DNA from: Helicobacter sp. 12S02634-8
GTDB taxonomy: Bacteria; Campylobacterota; Campylobacteria; Campylobacterales; Helicobacteraceae
Reading direction: 5' to 3'
Length of the DNA: 64,000 nucleotides
Assembly (NCBI RefSeq): GCF_002272865.1
Contig: NZ_MLAP01000002.1
Span: forward strand, 124,001 to 188,000
Numbering within the stretch: the first letter of the stretch is position 1; the number at the start of each line of letters is the position of its first letter. Below the pieces are notes generated by a model, which was given only the letters and a program-made list of their open reading frames with translations, was not told the origin of the DNA and did no database searches. A program made the position numbers and the translations under genes. Of the stretch, positions 24,771-34,717 are shown in pieces.

Positions 24771-27698
24771 TTACTCTACAGCAGGAGTTTCTTCCTCCAG
24801 CCAAGGTTTCATTTTCCTTTTATCAGCCAGTTTAACTTTTTCGGCTGGGATAATGCTATAAATGCTGATCATTTCTTCTTTGTTTTCAACAAGTTTTCTA
24901 AAGATTGCAGACATCAAGGTTTCTATATTTTCTTTACTTCCATATGTTGCGATAGATGTAAGTATATTCGTATCATTTTCATAAGAAGCAATATCTTCAC
25001 ATATTTTATCAAGGAACAGCATACGAATTTTCTCTGATAATTTAATAACTGTATCTTTTGTCATTCCTTTTACTGTGTCAATTATAGCTATTTTTGATTC
25101 CACTCTGTTTTTTAGTAAATATTCTAAAAGTGCATTTAATTTTTTAAGATCAGATTCATTATCACTACTAGATATTTTATTTATTATATTTTCTATCTCT
25201 TTTGTTAATATATCAACACCAACCACATATCCTCCTTGTTCATAGCTTGTGGAAAGCTTTTCCATCCAGTAGATATATGATGCTGTGAAGATATTGTGAC
25301 CCAATACTATTTTTGCCAAAGGTGCGATATTCTCGATTACGCCTATTTCTTTCAATTTACTTAAAACATTATCTCTCTCATCAGGATATAAGGTTAATAA
25401 TTTTTCAAAATGAGGGGTAGCCTCTATAGAATTGTTTGTCGATTTATATAGCCACGCAAGAAACTCAATAACTTTTCCTCTATTCTTCTCCTCGGAAATA
25501 TCATTACCAATCAAGGATGCAGCTGATGATTCTACGAAAATATTGTTCACATATATTTTAAGAGCCTCCAAGTCAGAAGAAATATTCATGGTATATAATA
25601 TTGGCAGAGTGGCATCTATGCTTCTTAAAATTTCATCACCATTTTCGTGTGCATAAGCTGAATATAGTTCATTCACTTTGGTGAAAAACATATTATAAAT
25701 ATTGGAAGATGTTTTTATGTTTGAAACAATATATACGAAATCGCCTATACAAATATTATTATCTTTTTCTATTTTTCCGATTATGTATTGCAATAAGTCA
25801 TCAGAGATAAAATTGCACAAATCTTTCAATTTTGCAGCAGATATAGTCGTATCTGAAAGACTATACCAACACAAGAAAGTATTTTTATGTTTAGAGAAAA
25901 TAGATGTATCTACTGCCCCAGTAATAATAGCCTCAAACATATTAATAGTTATTTTAAGACCTTCTTCTTTTTCTACATTTTCATTGGTTAATTTTTTATC
26001 AAAATATTCCGTCAATAGCTCTTGTATAAAGTATTTTTTATTCTGGTTTTGCAAATTGTTTAAATAAGAGGAGAGGAGAGTATAAAACGCTCCATCAGAA
26101 CCTTCCAAGTATTCAATAAAGTTACTTAGCTTCCCTTTTAATTCTCTCTCTAACCTAGAATTCATAGATAATGTTATTGGACATACGGAATCTATCCAAA
26201 GTATAGCTTTAAATAAATTTGGAACTTCTGTTGCCCAAGTTTCGCGTATTATATGTAGTTTCAATCGTTCAATAATGTAATTAAGGAGAGATTCCTGATT
26301 TTCAGGGTTTCTACTCACAAAAGACTGTATTTTATCTTTTTCTAATTCTTTTACAGCAGAGCGGATATCTTGAGACAATCCATCAAATACAGAATTATTG
26401 GAAAGAACTTTTTCTAACAACTGCTCATTACCATAAAATTTAAATGTATGTGTACGTGTTAGAAAATTATTCAATGATTTTAATTCTTGTTTTTTAGTCT
26501 GTGACAAATCTTCACTAGGTGAATATTCTGAGGCAGCTATAAGTCTCGAATCATTTAAAATAAGTTTATAGTAATCTGGCCATTCCTCTCGAATAATTAA
26601 AATTTTACAAACAATATTTTTAACATCATCTATTTCTTTCTCAGACAATTTTGTACTTAACACATCTAATTCGCTTTTAATATTATTGAAAAAGTGAATA
26701 ATTCTTCTTGGGTTGGAAGCATATTCACTGGCAATTATGTTTATAGCATCTTTGGAAAAACCCAAGTTATTCTTTTTATTTATTTTATCTGTAAAATCAA
26801 ATAATTCTATTTCTTCTAAGGGTTTTATCTTTATCTCTACATTAAATATTTTTCTCAAAAATTCGCCAGCAGTCTTCATATTTCTACTAAATCTTGAGCA
26901 AAAATGTTGGCATAGTGATTCATCATCGGCTGGAATAACAAATATGATATTATCGTGTTTCACCATAAATGTTTTCACATTTGTTAGTAACCTGTATGCT
27001 GTTTCAGAATCACATCTATCAATATTATCTATAATAAATACTATTTTTTTAAACTTTTTAGCTTTTTTATGAGATAAAACTTGCTTGAATTCTTTTTCAA
27101 ATTGTTCAGGAGAGAATAAATAAGGAACACTCTGAGATTGTTTATGTTCGTTAAATAACTGTGATACAACGCTCATACAAAACGCCATAAATGATATAGA
27201 CAAACTTCCAAACAAGGAAAAGGCTCCGGCTCCTCTCCATTCCATACCAAAGCCCCAATGAAGAATAGAAAAGCATCCAGCTATTACAAAGGAAAGTATT
27301 GTAATATTTTTTAAAGAAAGGTGTTTTGTTGCTTTTTCAACAGTCGAATCAGTATAGAGCTTTCCTTCTAAAGTCTCTATCTCCCTGTCTGAGAGCTCTA
27401 GTTGTTTTCCAATGCTAAGTATGAAGGTTCTCCTGAAATTATCATCTATATATTTCCAAGCATCATATGTTATAAATTTTATTTTTTTGGTTTTATCTTT
27501 ATTTATTAAGCTTTCTGCCGTTTGTACAATCGACGATTTGCCGCTTCCCCATTCGCCCAGCAAGCCAATCACAAATGCTTCCTTACTGGGCGTATCATCT
27601 AAAATTGCGTTTTTTAAAGCAACTGCATACGATTTACCATTAAGTAAATCAATTCCATCCTCAGTTAGATCAATTTCAATATCTTTTACAAAAGCCAT
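24771..27698 (-). CDS. KAP-family P-loop NTPase in the type I restriction operon
   Basis: A 975-residue protein. Walker A is GEWGSGKSS (residues 48-56) and Walker B is KIVFIIDNIDRCD (218-230). Two membrane segments (about 131-150 and 158-181) are inserted between them, which is the defining architecture of KAP NTPases (Kidins220/ARMS and PifA). After the NTPase core come some 600 residues of mostly helical, repeat-like sequence without a recognised domain. The plasmid F protein PifA, a family member, excludes phage T7, so a defence role is plausible. The ATG lies 2 nt after the hsdR stop with GGGAGAA before it, so it is cotranscribed with the restriction genes. The gene is clearly more AT-rich than the chromosome around it, suggesting transfer. 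Confidence 0.85.
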   Translation of the reverse strand: MAFVKDIEIDLTEDGIDLLNGKSYAVALKNAILDDTPSKEAFVIGLLGEWGSGKSSIVQTAESLINKDKTKKIKFITYDAWKYIDDNFRRTFILSIGKQLELSDREIETLEGKLYTDSTVEKATKHLSLKNITILSFVIAGCFSILHWGFGMEWRGAGAFSLFGSLSISFMAFCMSVVSQLFNEHKQSQSVPYLFSPEQFEKEFKQVLSHKKAKKFKKIVFIIDNIDRCDSETAYRLLTNVKTFMVKHDNIIFVIPADDESLCQHFCSRFSRNMKTAGEFLRKIFNVEIKIKPLEEIELFDFTDKINKKNNLGFSKDAINIIASEYASNPRRIIHFFNNIKSELDVLSTKLSEKEIDDVKNIVCKILIIREEWPDYYKLILNDSRLIAASEYSPSEDLSQTKKQELKSLNNFLTRTHTFKFYGNEQLLEKVLSNNSVFDGLSQDIRSAVKELEKDKIQSFVSRNPENQESLLNYIIERLKLHIIRETWATEVPNLFKAILWIDSVCPITLSMNSRLERELKGKLSNFIEYLEGSDGAFYTLLSSYLNNLQNQNKKYFIQELLTEYFDKKLTNENVEKEEGLKITINMFEAIITGAVDTSIFSKHKNTFLCWYSLSDTTISAAKLKDLCNFISDDLLQYIIGKIEKDNNICIGDFVYIVSNIKTSSNIYNMFFTKVNELYSAYAHENGDEILRSIDATLPILYTMNISSDLEALKIYVNNIFVESSAASLIGNDISEEKNRGKVIEFLAWLYKSTNNSIEATPHFEKLLTLYPDERDNVLSKLKEIGVIENIAPLAKIVLGHNIFTASYIYWMEKLSTSYEQGGYVVGVDILTKEIENIINKISSSDNESDLKKLNALLEYLLKNRVESKIAIIDTVKGMTKDTVIKLSEKIRMLFLDKICEDIASYENDTNILTSIATYGSKENIETLMSAIFRKLVENKEEMISIYSIIPAEKVKLADKRKMKPWLEEETPAVE

Positions 27699-27700
27699 TC

Positions 27701-30700
27701 TTATTCTCCCTCATCAGTCCATATTTCGCATTGGGCTATAACGATAGTTGTGGCGTCTTCTATGCTTTCAGATGGGTATTTATATTTTTTAAGAAATCGT
27801 TTAACCAAACATCGCATACCAGCACGGGTGCTTTCTTTTTTCTGCCAGTCGATGGTGCGGTTTTTGCGTAGTTTTTCGGTAAGCTCTTTTGTCATTTTGC
27901 TCAGTTGTTTGTTGCTATAAAAGTCTTTCACTCCCTCTGGCTTGGCAATGGCATCATAAAGAGCATATTCCTCGTTGCCTAAACCCAAGACCATTCCTTC
28001 TTCGTGGTCTTTTACAATGTCTGTTGCCATTTTGCGTAGCTCTTCTATAACTTCAGCGTTTAATAGCTGCCCATTACGATATGCATTCATAATTTTCTGC
28101 ATTCTTTCTGAGAATTTTTCGGCCCGAACAAGGTTTGTCCGTTTATACAGAGTAATTTGTTCAGAAATTAACTTGCGTAACAATTCAGCTGCCAAGTTCT
28201 TCTCTTTCATCTTGGCTACTTCTTCCAAAAAAGCCAGATCAAACAAAGAAAACTCTTCACTTTTATCTGAAAATAGATTAATCACACCCTCGCTGCGGAT
28301 ACTTTGTGTTAGCATAACATTGATTTGCTCGTTGATCTCTTTTAATGACAGCTTACGATCGCCTGAAATCCTACTCAATGCAACATATATGACCTCAAAA
28401 TAGGCAGATTCCATACGCTCATCTCTTCCTAATAAGCTCTGACAAAGGCTTCTAGCCTGTTTTAATAAAAGAGCCTCTTTGCGAAATGTGGTTTGCATTG
28501 CTTCGTCCTTGCCCAAAACAAAGTTAATTCCACCTTGGATAAGCCCAGCCCTTGTTTTATCATCTGTATCAATATCCACAAATGCAGCAAAATTAAACCC
28601 ATACAATAGTTCAGCACAAATCTTTAACTTTTCTCTAAATGTCAGCAGGGCAGTCTTTGCAATATCCATATCGCCATAATTTTTGTGATCTCTGATGGTG
28701 TAATCATGCATTGCTCTTTTAAGTGCGCGAGCAATACCCACATAATCAACCACTAAACCGCCTTCTTTATCTCTGAATACGCGGTTTACACGAGCGATAG
28801 CCTGCATCAAATTATGCCCACTCATTGGTTTATAAACATACATTGTCGATAAGCTTGGCACATCAAAACCAGTCAGCCACATATCAACCACAATGGCAAT
28901 TTTCATCGGATCATTATTGTCTTTGAACTTGCGTGCCAGTTCTTTTTTATAAGTCTTGTTTCCAATAACTCCACGCCATTCTTCAGGATCGTTATTACCT
29001 GATGTCATGACAACTTTAACTTTTTTTATCCAGCTAGGGCGAAGCTCTAAAATCCTTTTATAAATATCCATCGCAATCGGGCGAGAATAAGCAACGATCA
29101 TTGCCTTTCCCATCAAAAGGTTTTCTCGGCTGTCTTCATAGTGCTTTAAAATATCATTGCAAAGCGTATCAATGGTTTCTGGTGCGGCCAAAATAGCTTC
29201 CATACTACCGAGTTCCTTTTTGCTACGCTCGATGTCTTGCTCGCTGGCATGAAGTGCCAACATTTCATACACTGCATCAATCTGGCGCAATATATCCTCT
29301 TTAAGACCAAGGTTCATCACACGGCTTTCATAATACACTGGACGAGTAGCGCCATCTTCAACAGCCTGTGTCATATCATACACATCGATATATTCACCAA
29401 AAACTTCGCGTGTATTGCGGTCTTTGGAAGAAATAGGAGTTCCTGTAAAGCCAATAAAAGTCGCATTGGGCAAGTTATCACGAATAGTGCGTGCAGCGCC
29501 AATCACAAACGTTCCATCTTTTTTCACTCGTTCTATCAGCCCATATTGACTACGGTGCGCTTCATCAGCCATTACAATAATATTTCGTCGCATACTCAAA
29601 GCTTCAGCGGCTTCTTCAAACTTTTGTATCGTGGTAAAGAAAATACCATTTGCCTGTCTGCCATCTAAGAGCTCTTTTAAGTTATCGCGGCTTGTTGCTT
29701 GTTTTGGTGTCTGGCGCAAAAAATCTTTGCATATTAAAAATTGTGTATAAAGCTGGTCATCAAGATCGTTTCTATCAGTAATAACAACAATTGTCGGACT
29801 TTTAAGAGCTTTTTGTAAAAGTCCTGCATAAAATACCATAGAAATGGATTTTCCACTGCCTTGCGTATGCCAAAACACACCGGCTTTGCCGTCTGTTTCA
29901 ATGGCTTTTTGGGTAGATTCTATCGCTTTTTTTACTGCATAATATTGATGATATGCGGCCAAAATTTTTATATCTTCAGGTGTGTTTTTAGAAAACAAAA
30001 TAAAGTTCTTGATGATATCCAAAAATCTCACTTGCTCTAACATACCCTTAAACAACACATCATAGCGAACGTATTGAGTTTCTTCATAACCTCCATCAAT
30101 AGTTTTCCAATCCACAAAGCGATCTATTCCGGATGTAATCGTGCCAACCTTTGAATCAACAAGGTCACTGATGATACAAAAAACGTTATATTGGAACAAA
30201 ACAGGGATTTCGTGCATATAGTTTTTAATCTGACGATATCCATCAGAAAAATCTGTTTCTTCACGCATACAGCTTTTAAGCTCGATCACAACCAATGGCA
30301 ACCCATTCACAAAAATAACCACATCAGGGCGTTTATTTTCATTTTCAACAATCGTCCATTGGTTGATGGCATGAAACATATTGTTTTTTAAGTTTTGATA
30401 ATCAACCAACTGCACAATATCGTGCTTTGTTTTGCCATTTTTTTGATAACTAACCTCAATGCCGTTTTGCAGCCAGTTCATAAAATGTTTGTTTTTTTGA
30501 ATCAATGTTCCGTGTTCAATATGGGTTAGTTTATGCAAAGCTTCTTGAATCGCTTGATACTCCAAACTAGTATTAATGAGTGGCAACTGCTCAACCAAAA
30601 TATTCATATAAAGTGGATTTTTATAATCGCGTTTAATGTCTGGCCCATAAAGGCAGGTATAGTCCAACTCGCCCAATAGCTGCATAATTGCATTTTCATA

Positions 30701-30721
30701 GCTTTGTTCGCTAAAAGACAC
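27701..30721 (-). CDS. hsdR: Type I restriction enzyme, HsdR subunit
   Basis: The motor and nuclease subunit of a type I restriction system, which translocates and cuts unmodified foreign DNA as part of the R2M2S complex. The nuclease site is visible as RPDVVIFVNGLPLVVIELK (D133, E147, K149). The helicase part has Walker A HTQGSGKS at 285-292 and DEAH at 386-389, followed by the other SF2 motifs (IGFTGTP, ATFI). The 1006-residue length is full size. It starts with GTG at 30721, overlapping the hsdS stop by 1 nt, with AAAGGAG upstream. It appears intact. Confidence 0.96.
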   Translation of the reverse strand: MSFSEQSYENAIMQLLGELDYTCLYGPDIKRDYKNPLYMNILVEQLPLINTSLEYQAIQEALHKLTHIEHGTLIQKNKHFMNWLQNGIEVSYQKNGKTKHDIVQLVDYQNLKNNMFHAINQWTIVENENKRPDVVIFVNGLPLVVIELKSCMREETDFSDGYRQIKNYMHEIPVLFQYNVFCIISDLVDSKVGTITSGIDRFVDWKTIDGGYEETQYVRYDVLFKGMLEQVRFLDIIKNFILFSKNTPEDIKILAAYHQYYAVKKAIESTQKAIETDGKAGVFWHTQGSGKSISMVFYAGLLQKALKSPTIVVITDRNDLDDQLYTQFLICKDFLRQTPKQATSRDNLKELLDGRQANGIFFTTIQKFEEAAEALSMRRNIIVMADEAHRSQYGLIERVKKDGTFVIGAARTIRDNLPNATFIGFTGTPISSKDRNTREVFGEYIDVYDMTQAVEDGATRPVYYESRVMNLGLKEDILRQIDAVYEMLALHASEQDIERSKKELGSMEAILAAPETIDTLCNDILKHYEDSRENLLMGKAMIVAYSRPIAMDIYKRILELRPSWIKKVKVVMTSGNNDPEEWRGVIGNKTYKKELARKFKDNNDPMKIAIVVDMWLTGFDVPSLSTMYVYKPMSGHNLMQAIARVNRVFRDKEGGLVVDYVGIARALKRAMHDYTIRDHKNYGDMDIAKTALLTFREKLKICAELLYGFNFAAFVDIDTDDKTRAGLIQGGINFVLGKDEAMQTTFRKEALLLKQARSLCQSLLGRDERMESAYFEVIYVALSRISGDRKLSLKEINEQINVMLTQSIRSEGVINLFSDKSEEFSLFDLAFLEEVAKMKEKNLAAELLRKLISEQITLYKRTNLVRAEKFSERMQKIMNAYRNGQLLNAEVIEELRKMATDIVKDHEEGMVLGLGNEEYALYDAIAKPEGVKDFYSNKQLSKMTKELTEKLRKNRTIDWQKKESTRAGMRCLVKRFLKKYKYPSESIEDATTIVIAQCEIWTDEGE

Positions 30722-31575
30722 TATTGGGCTCCTTTCTTTATCATTTCTTCTGCTACTGGCACCTCAATCTCCCCACTCATAAGCTTAGGAAGAAGTGAAT
30801 CGCGGAGGGTGGCAAGTTTTTCGTTCTCTAAACCATTTGAGAATATCTTAGATGTGTATGTTTCTATAATTTTTTCAAATTGATCGATTATCTTTTTAGC
30901 AGGAATAACAATCAGTTCTGTTTCAAGAAAACCTGAAATATCAAAATTCTTTATACCTGTCGTCCCGTTTTCATAGACAAACATAACCTTTTTATTATAC
31001 AGATATTTCCAATAAAAATACACAAACGATCCATATCCATTCAAAGGTTTAACAGCCCTACAGAAATTCGTACAAACCATACCCAAATCATAACGTTTAA
31101 GAAGCGATGGAGTGATAATAGCACAGCGTCCAGTTGATTGAGTTGGACTGCCTCCTGATATTTCAACGACAATATCTCCTGCAGTCAATCGCTTAGAAAT
31201 ATAATTTTTAGGGAGAATATATCTAATAGGCATTTTACCCTTATTGCCTATATTTATGTCTGGAATGTCTGCACCACGGATACAATATACCTCTTGGGTG
31301 TTATTTCCTATGATTGTATCTTTTCCCCAATCTCCACTTAGTGTCGTAGATATAACATCATTAAAAACACCCTCTTTCCAATCATCAGGCATAATGCCCC
31401 CAAAGGGTTCAAAGTCAATAAACCAGCTTTTGAAAATCGCTTGAGCCTGAGCTGCTAAATTATCATTTATCCGATTATTCAACTCAATCTTATCATCTAA
31501 ACTCCCTAAAACCCTTGCAATCGCTCGTTGTTTTTCTATTTTTACTGGTATAGAAATAGGTATTTTCTTCATCAC
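30721..31575 (-). CDS. hsdS: Type I specificity subunit HsdS, C-terminal half (split gene)
   Basis: This 284-residue frame holds the central conserved region (KIEKQRAIARVLGSLDDKIELNNRIND), the second target-recognition domain and the C-terminal conserved helix (EKLATLRDSLLPKLMSGEI). With the neighbouring frame it makes one HsdS of about 420 residues. The two halves are separated by a frameshift at GGTCTTGTGTGATGAAG: the first half stops at TGA (31572-31574), and a GTG/ATG pair at 31570-31575 could restart translation. Either HsdS is broken, or two half-subunits are made and assemble, as has been seen for some type I systems. Confidence 0.85.
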   Translation of the reverse strand: MMKKIPISIPVKIEKQRAIARVLGSLDDKIELNNRINDNLAAQAQAIFKSWFIDFEPFGGIMPDDWKEGVFNDVISTTLSGDWGKDTIIGNNTQEVYCIRGADIPDINIGNKGKMPIRYILPKNYISKRLTAGDIVVEISGGSPTQSTGRCAIITPSLLKRYDLGMVCTNFCRAVKPLNGYGSFVYFYWKYLYNKKVMFVYENGTTGIKNFDISGFLETELIVIPAKKIIDQFEKIIETYTSKIFSNGLENEKLATLRDSLLPKLMSGEIEVPVAEEMIKKGAQ

Positions 31576-31985
31576 ACAAGACCTGAAACCTCTTTAAATG
31601 TTGTGCCACTTCCCATACTTTCGATTCGAGGGCGATTATAGATCAATAGATAATACAAAAACAAAGTATCTGTATTTTCATTAGGGATAATGCTTTTAAA
31701 GCCCTGATTAGTGCACATCTCATTTGCTGCGATTGCAACATATCCAATAGGTGCACGCGATGAAAATAAAACAGATCCTTTTGGCAAAATCTGTGCTGAA
31801 CAGTTTTTATACCCTTGTTCTGTAATGTTTCTTTCTCCCCTAGTGATATATCTTTCATTATAATTAGAAAGATCTTTAGGGGTTATCCAAGAAATATCAC
31901 CATCATAATTATTTGGATTGCTAGTAGGTGGAGTTGCTCCACCTACAACATCACCTAAGTCACTAATGAAACAATTTTTCCACAT
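31572..31985 (-). CDS. hsdS: Type I specificity subunit HsdS, N-terminal half (split gene)
   Basis: A 137-residue frame with one target-recognition domain: GDVVGGATPPTSNPNNYDG, then ISWITPKDL, then FSSRAPIGYVAIA and the repeat-junction motif GSGTTFKEVSG. In intact HsdS the last motif runs straight on into MKKIPISIP, which is found in the next frame. Removing one TG of the TGTGTG run, or adding one T, would join them. The first domain decides half of the DNA target. The gene lies about 98 bp after hsdM. Confidence 0.85.
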   Translation of the reverse strand: MWKNCFISDLGDVVGGATPPTSNPNNYDGDISWITPKDLSNYNERYITRGERNITEQGYKNCSAQILPKGSVLFSSRAPIGYVAIAANEMCTNQGFKSIIPNENTDTLFLYYLLIYNRPRIESMGSGTTFKEVSGLV

Positions 31986-32083
31986 AACAAATTCCTATAT
32001 ATTTTCCGCAAGAAGTCATACCCATCACTCCATTATTTTTGCTATTCATCTTCTACAACACTATTACATATCTCTATTTTAAT

Positions 32084-33607
32084 TTATTTATTTAGTTTCC
32101 CAGTAGTCATCTCATACCCGATCGCTCCTAACTGCTTTTTAATCTCTTCCTCAAAAATATGGCCTTGTTTGAACATTTCAGATAGTTCGCTGGTTAGTCT
32201 TGCCATTTTTTCTGCAAATGGTTCAGCGTCCTCTTCTTGTTGGGCCAGCCCAACATAGCGCCATGGGATCAAAATAAAATCTTGTTTTGCAATTTCAGTC
32301 ATATCGACAACTGCACAAAAGCCCTTTTTATCCTCAAGTTTGCCTTCTTGAAAAGTCATAAAAGTATCAGAAATCTTTTTAATATCAGTATCTGTCATTT
32401 CGCGTAGGCGACGGCTGATCATCGTGCCCATATTGCGTGCATCAATAAACAAGGTTTTGCCTTTTTGCTTTTTATTTTTATTCAAAAACCACAAAGAAAC
32501 AGAGATTTGTGTTGTGTAAAAAAGCTGTGGTGGCATGGCAACAATACCTTCGACCAAATCATCTTCAATAATTTTTTTACGAATATCTCCTTCACCACCA
32601 CTTTGTGATGACAGCGACCCGTTCGTGAGCACCATACCCAATCGCCCATTGGTGCTTAAATGGTGGATCATGTGCTGCAACCAAGCAAAGTTTGCATTCC
32701 CACTTGGTGGTAGCCCATATTTCCAACGCACATCTCCACTCAACTTATCCACACCCCAGTTTGAAAGGTTAAAAGGTGGATTTGCCAAAATAAAATCAGC
32801 CTTCATTATCGGGTGGAGATCATTAAAAAAAGTGTCTGCTGCAGCTTTACCAAGGTCTGCCTCAATCCCCCGAATAGCAAGGTTCATCTGGCATAGCTTC
32901 CAAGTTGTTGGATTAGAATCCTGCCCATAAACAGAAAGGTTGCTGATATTGCCTTGGTGTGCTTCCACAAACTTTGCAGACTGAACAAACATACCACCAC
33001 TGCCACACGCTGGGTCATAAATACGACCAGCATATGGTTGCAACACTGCAACAAGAGTCTTCACCACGCAAGCTGGGGTATAAAACTCCCCTGCTAGTTT
33101 TCCTTCTTGTTCGGCAAATTTAGCTAGGCAATATTCATAAGCTCGACCCAAAATATCCTTAGTATCGCCATGTTCTGCCATAGCGATATTGGTAAATAAG
33201 TCTACAACTTCGCCCAAACGGCGTTTATCCACCTCAGGGCGCGCATAGGTTTTGGGCAAAATACCTTTTAACTTTTTGTTTTCTCGCTCAATAGCCTCCA
33301 TCGCACCATCAATGATTTTTCCAACTTCTGGTGTGTGGGCATTTTCTGCAATCACACCCCATCTGGCCTCAGGGGGCACGAAAAATATATTTTCAGCTCT
33401 GTATTCATCAACATCTTCTTCAAAGCCCTCCCCCTCGGCTTCAAGCTCTTTGTATCTGATTTCGAATTTATCAGAGATATATTTAAGGAAGATAAGCCCC
33501 AAAATAATGTGCTTATACTCCGTCGCGTCCATATTGCCGCGTAAGATACAAGCCATATCCCATATTTTCTTTTCAAACCCCAAATCTGCCGTATTATTTT
33601 GTGCCAT
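32084..33607 (-). CDS. hsdM: Type I restriction enzyme, HsdM methyltransferase subunit
   Basis: The modification subunit, which methylates adenine at the N6 position within the target chosen by HsdS. The S-adenosylmethionine site DPACGSGGMF is at residues 198-207 and the catalytic NPPF at 276-279. An N-terminal helical domain precedes them and a C-terminal helix pair follows (FEEEIKKQLGAIGYEMTTG). At 507 residues the gene is full length. ATG 33607 is used because GAGGAAGG lies just before it, and a frame eight codons longer would overlap the fic remnant. It appears functional, so the genome may be methylated if any HsdS works. Confidence 0.95.
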   Translation of the reverse strand: MAQNNTADLGFEKKIWDMACILRGNMDATEYKHIILGLIFLKYISDKFEIRYKELEAEGEGFEEDVDEYRAENIFFVPPEARWGVIAENAHTPEVGKIIDGAMEAIERENKKLKGILPKTYARPEVDKRRLGEVVDLFTNIAMAEHGDTKDILGRAYEYCLAKFAEQEGKLAGEFYTPACVVKTLVAVLQPYAGRIYDPACGSGGMFVQSAKFVEAHQGNISNLSVYGQDSNPTTWKLCQMNLAIRGIEADLGKAAADTFFNDLHPIMKADFILANPPFNLSNWGVDKLSGDVRWKYGLPPSGNANFAWLQHMIHHLSTNGRLGMVLTNGSLSSQSGGEGDIRKKIIEDDLVEGIVAMPPQLFYTTQISVSLWFLNKNKKQKGKTLFIDARNMGTMISRRLREMTDTDIKKISDTFMTFQEGKLEDKKGFCAVVDMTEIAKQDFILIPWRYVGLAQQEEDAEPFAEKMARLTSELSEMFKQGHIFEEEIKKQLGAIGYEMTTGKLNK

Positions 33608-33620
33608 TTTACCTTCCTCT

Positions 33621-34555
33621 TTATTCTTCATTGGGGATTGATGGGTTTATGTATTTTGCATAGGAGTAAATTTGCCCCCATTTCTTTTCGCTGATATTTT
33701 TGATAATGCCAAGGTTTATCAAGCAATTAACAGCCCCGATTGCCGTTGTTTTAGCAAAACCTATTTGTTTGGTTATTTCTGTGATAGTCAAAAGCGGTTT
33801 TTGCTTAAACTCTGCCAAAACAGCTTCAGCAGATTCATGGGCACGACCAATGCTAGCAACCCGGTCATCGTCAGCTTCAAATATCTTTTTAATTTTAAGC
33901 AAAGTGTTCTTAGCATCTGTTGCTGTTACTGCCACACATTCAAGGAAGAAGTTCAGCCAATCTTCCCAATCACCAGTTTTGCGGATTTCATTTAGTTTTT
34001 TATAATATAAATCGCGATGTTGCTTAAAAAATAGCGATAAATATAAAAACAGCGATTTCAAAAATCCACGATCACATAGATAAAACGTTATAAGGACACG
34101 CCCAGTACGACCATTGCCATCAAAAAAAGGTGGATAGTCTCAAATTGCTGATGTATGAGGGCTGCTTTAACCAGCAAGGGGATTTTATCCTCTTCATGCA
34201 TGAACTTTTCCAAATCACCCATTACCTCTATAACTTTGTCAGGGGGAGTAGGAACAAACCGTGCATTTGATGGTCTAGTCCCGCCAATCCAGTTTTGGCT
34301 GATTCGGAATTCTCCTAGAGTTTTGTTTTTACCACAAGCATTTTTGAGCAAAGTTTTGTGAATTTCACGAATAAGACGAAGCGAGAGTGGAAATCCTCCT
34401 TCGATTCTTTCGAGCCCCTGATTAAGCACAGCAACATAGCTTGAAACCTTGGCAACATCATCTATAGGTGTGCCAATAGCACTTCCTGACTCAAAGCGGA
34501 GCAAATCGTCCAAAATCGCCTGACTTATTTTATCAATATCGCCGACCATCATCAA
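33621..34555 (-). pseudogene. Fic-domain protein, frameshifted in the catalytic motif and truncated at the N-terminus
   Basis: Fic proteins transfer AMP or other groups onto target proteins. The first part (34555 to about 34112) reads ILDDLLRFES, IREIHKTLLK, GEFRISQNWIGG and HQQFETIH. At a run of seven T (plus-strand A7, 34122-34128) the frame breaks; with one extra base it continues as PFFDGNGRTGRVL, giving the full HPFxxGNGRxGR motif. The C-terminal frame (34061 to 33621) holds the rest of the Fic fold and a winged-helix domain (TITEITKQIGFAKTTAIGAVN). The N-terminal regulatory part found in long Fic proteins, including the IEG motif before DDLLRFE, is missing or degraded. The gene ends 13 nt before hsdM. 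Confidence 0.85.
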
Positions 34556-34717
34556 TCACATTATGGATGGCAAAGAAGAAATCTACCTCGGCCTCCAAGA
34601 CCTCTTCTGTATCACATCTTCCTACACAACATTTAAAGAACAGGAAAAAGTTTTTTGTGGTTGAAAAATAATAATTAGTTAGCTACTTTTATTGGTATTG
34701 ATACTAAAAACAGGTGT

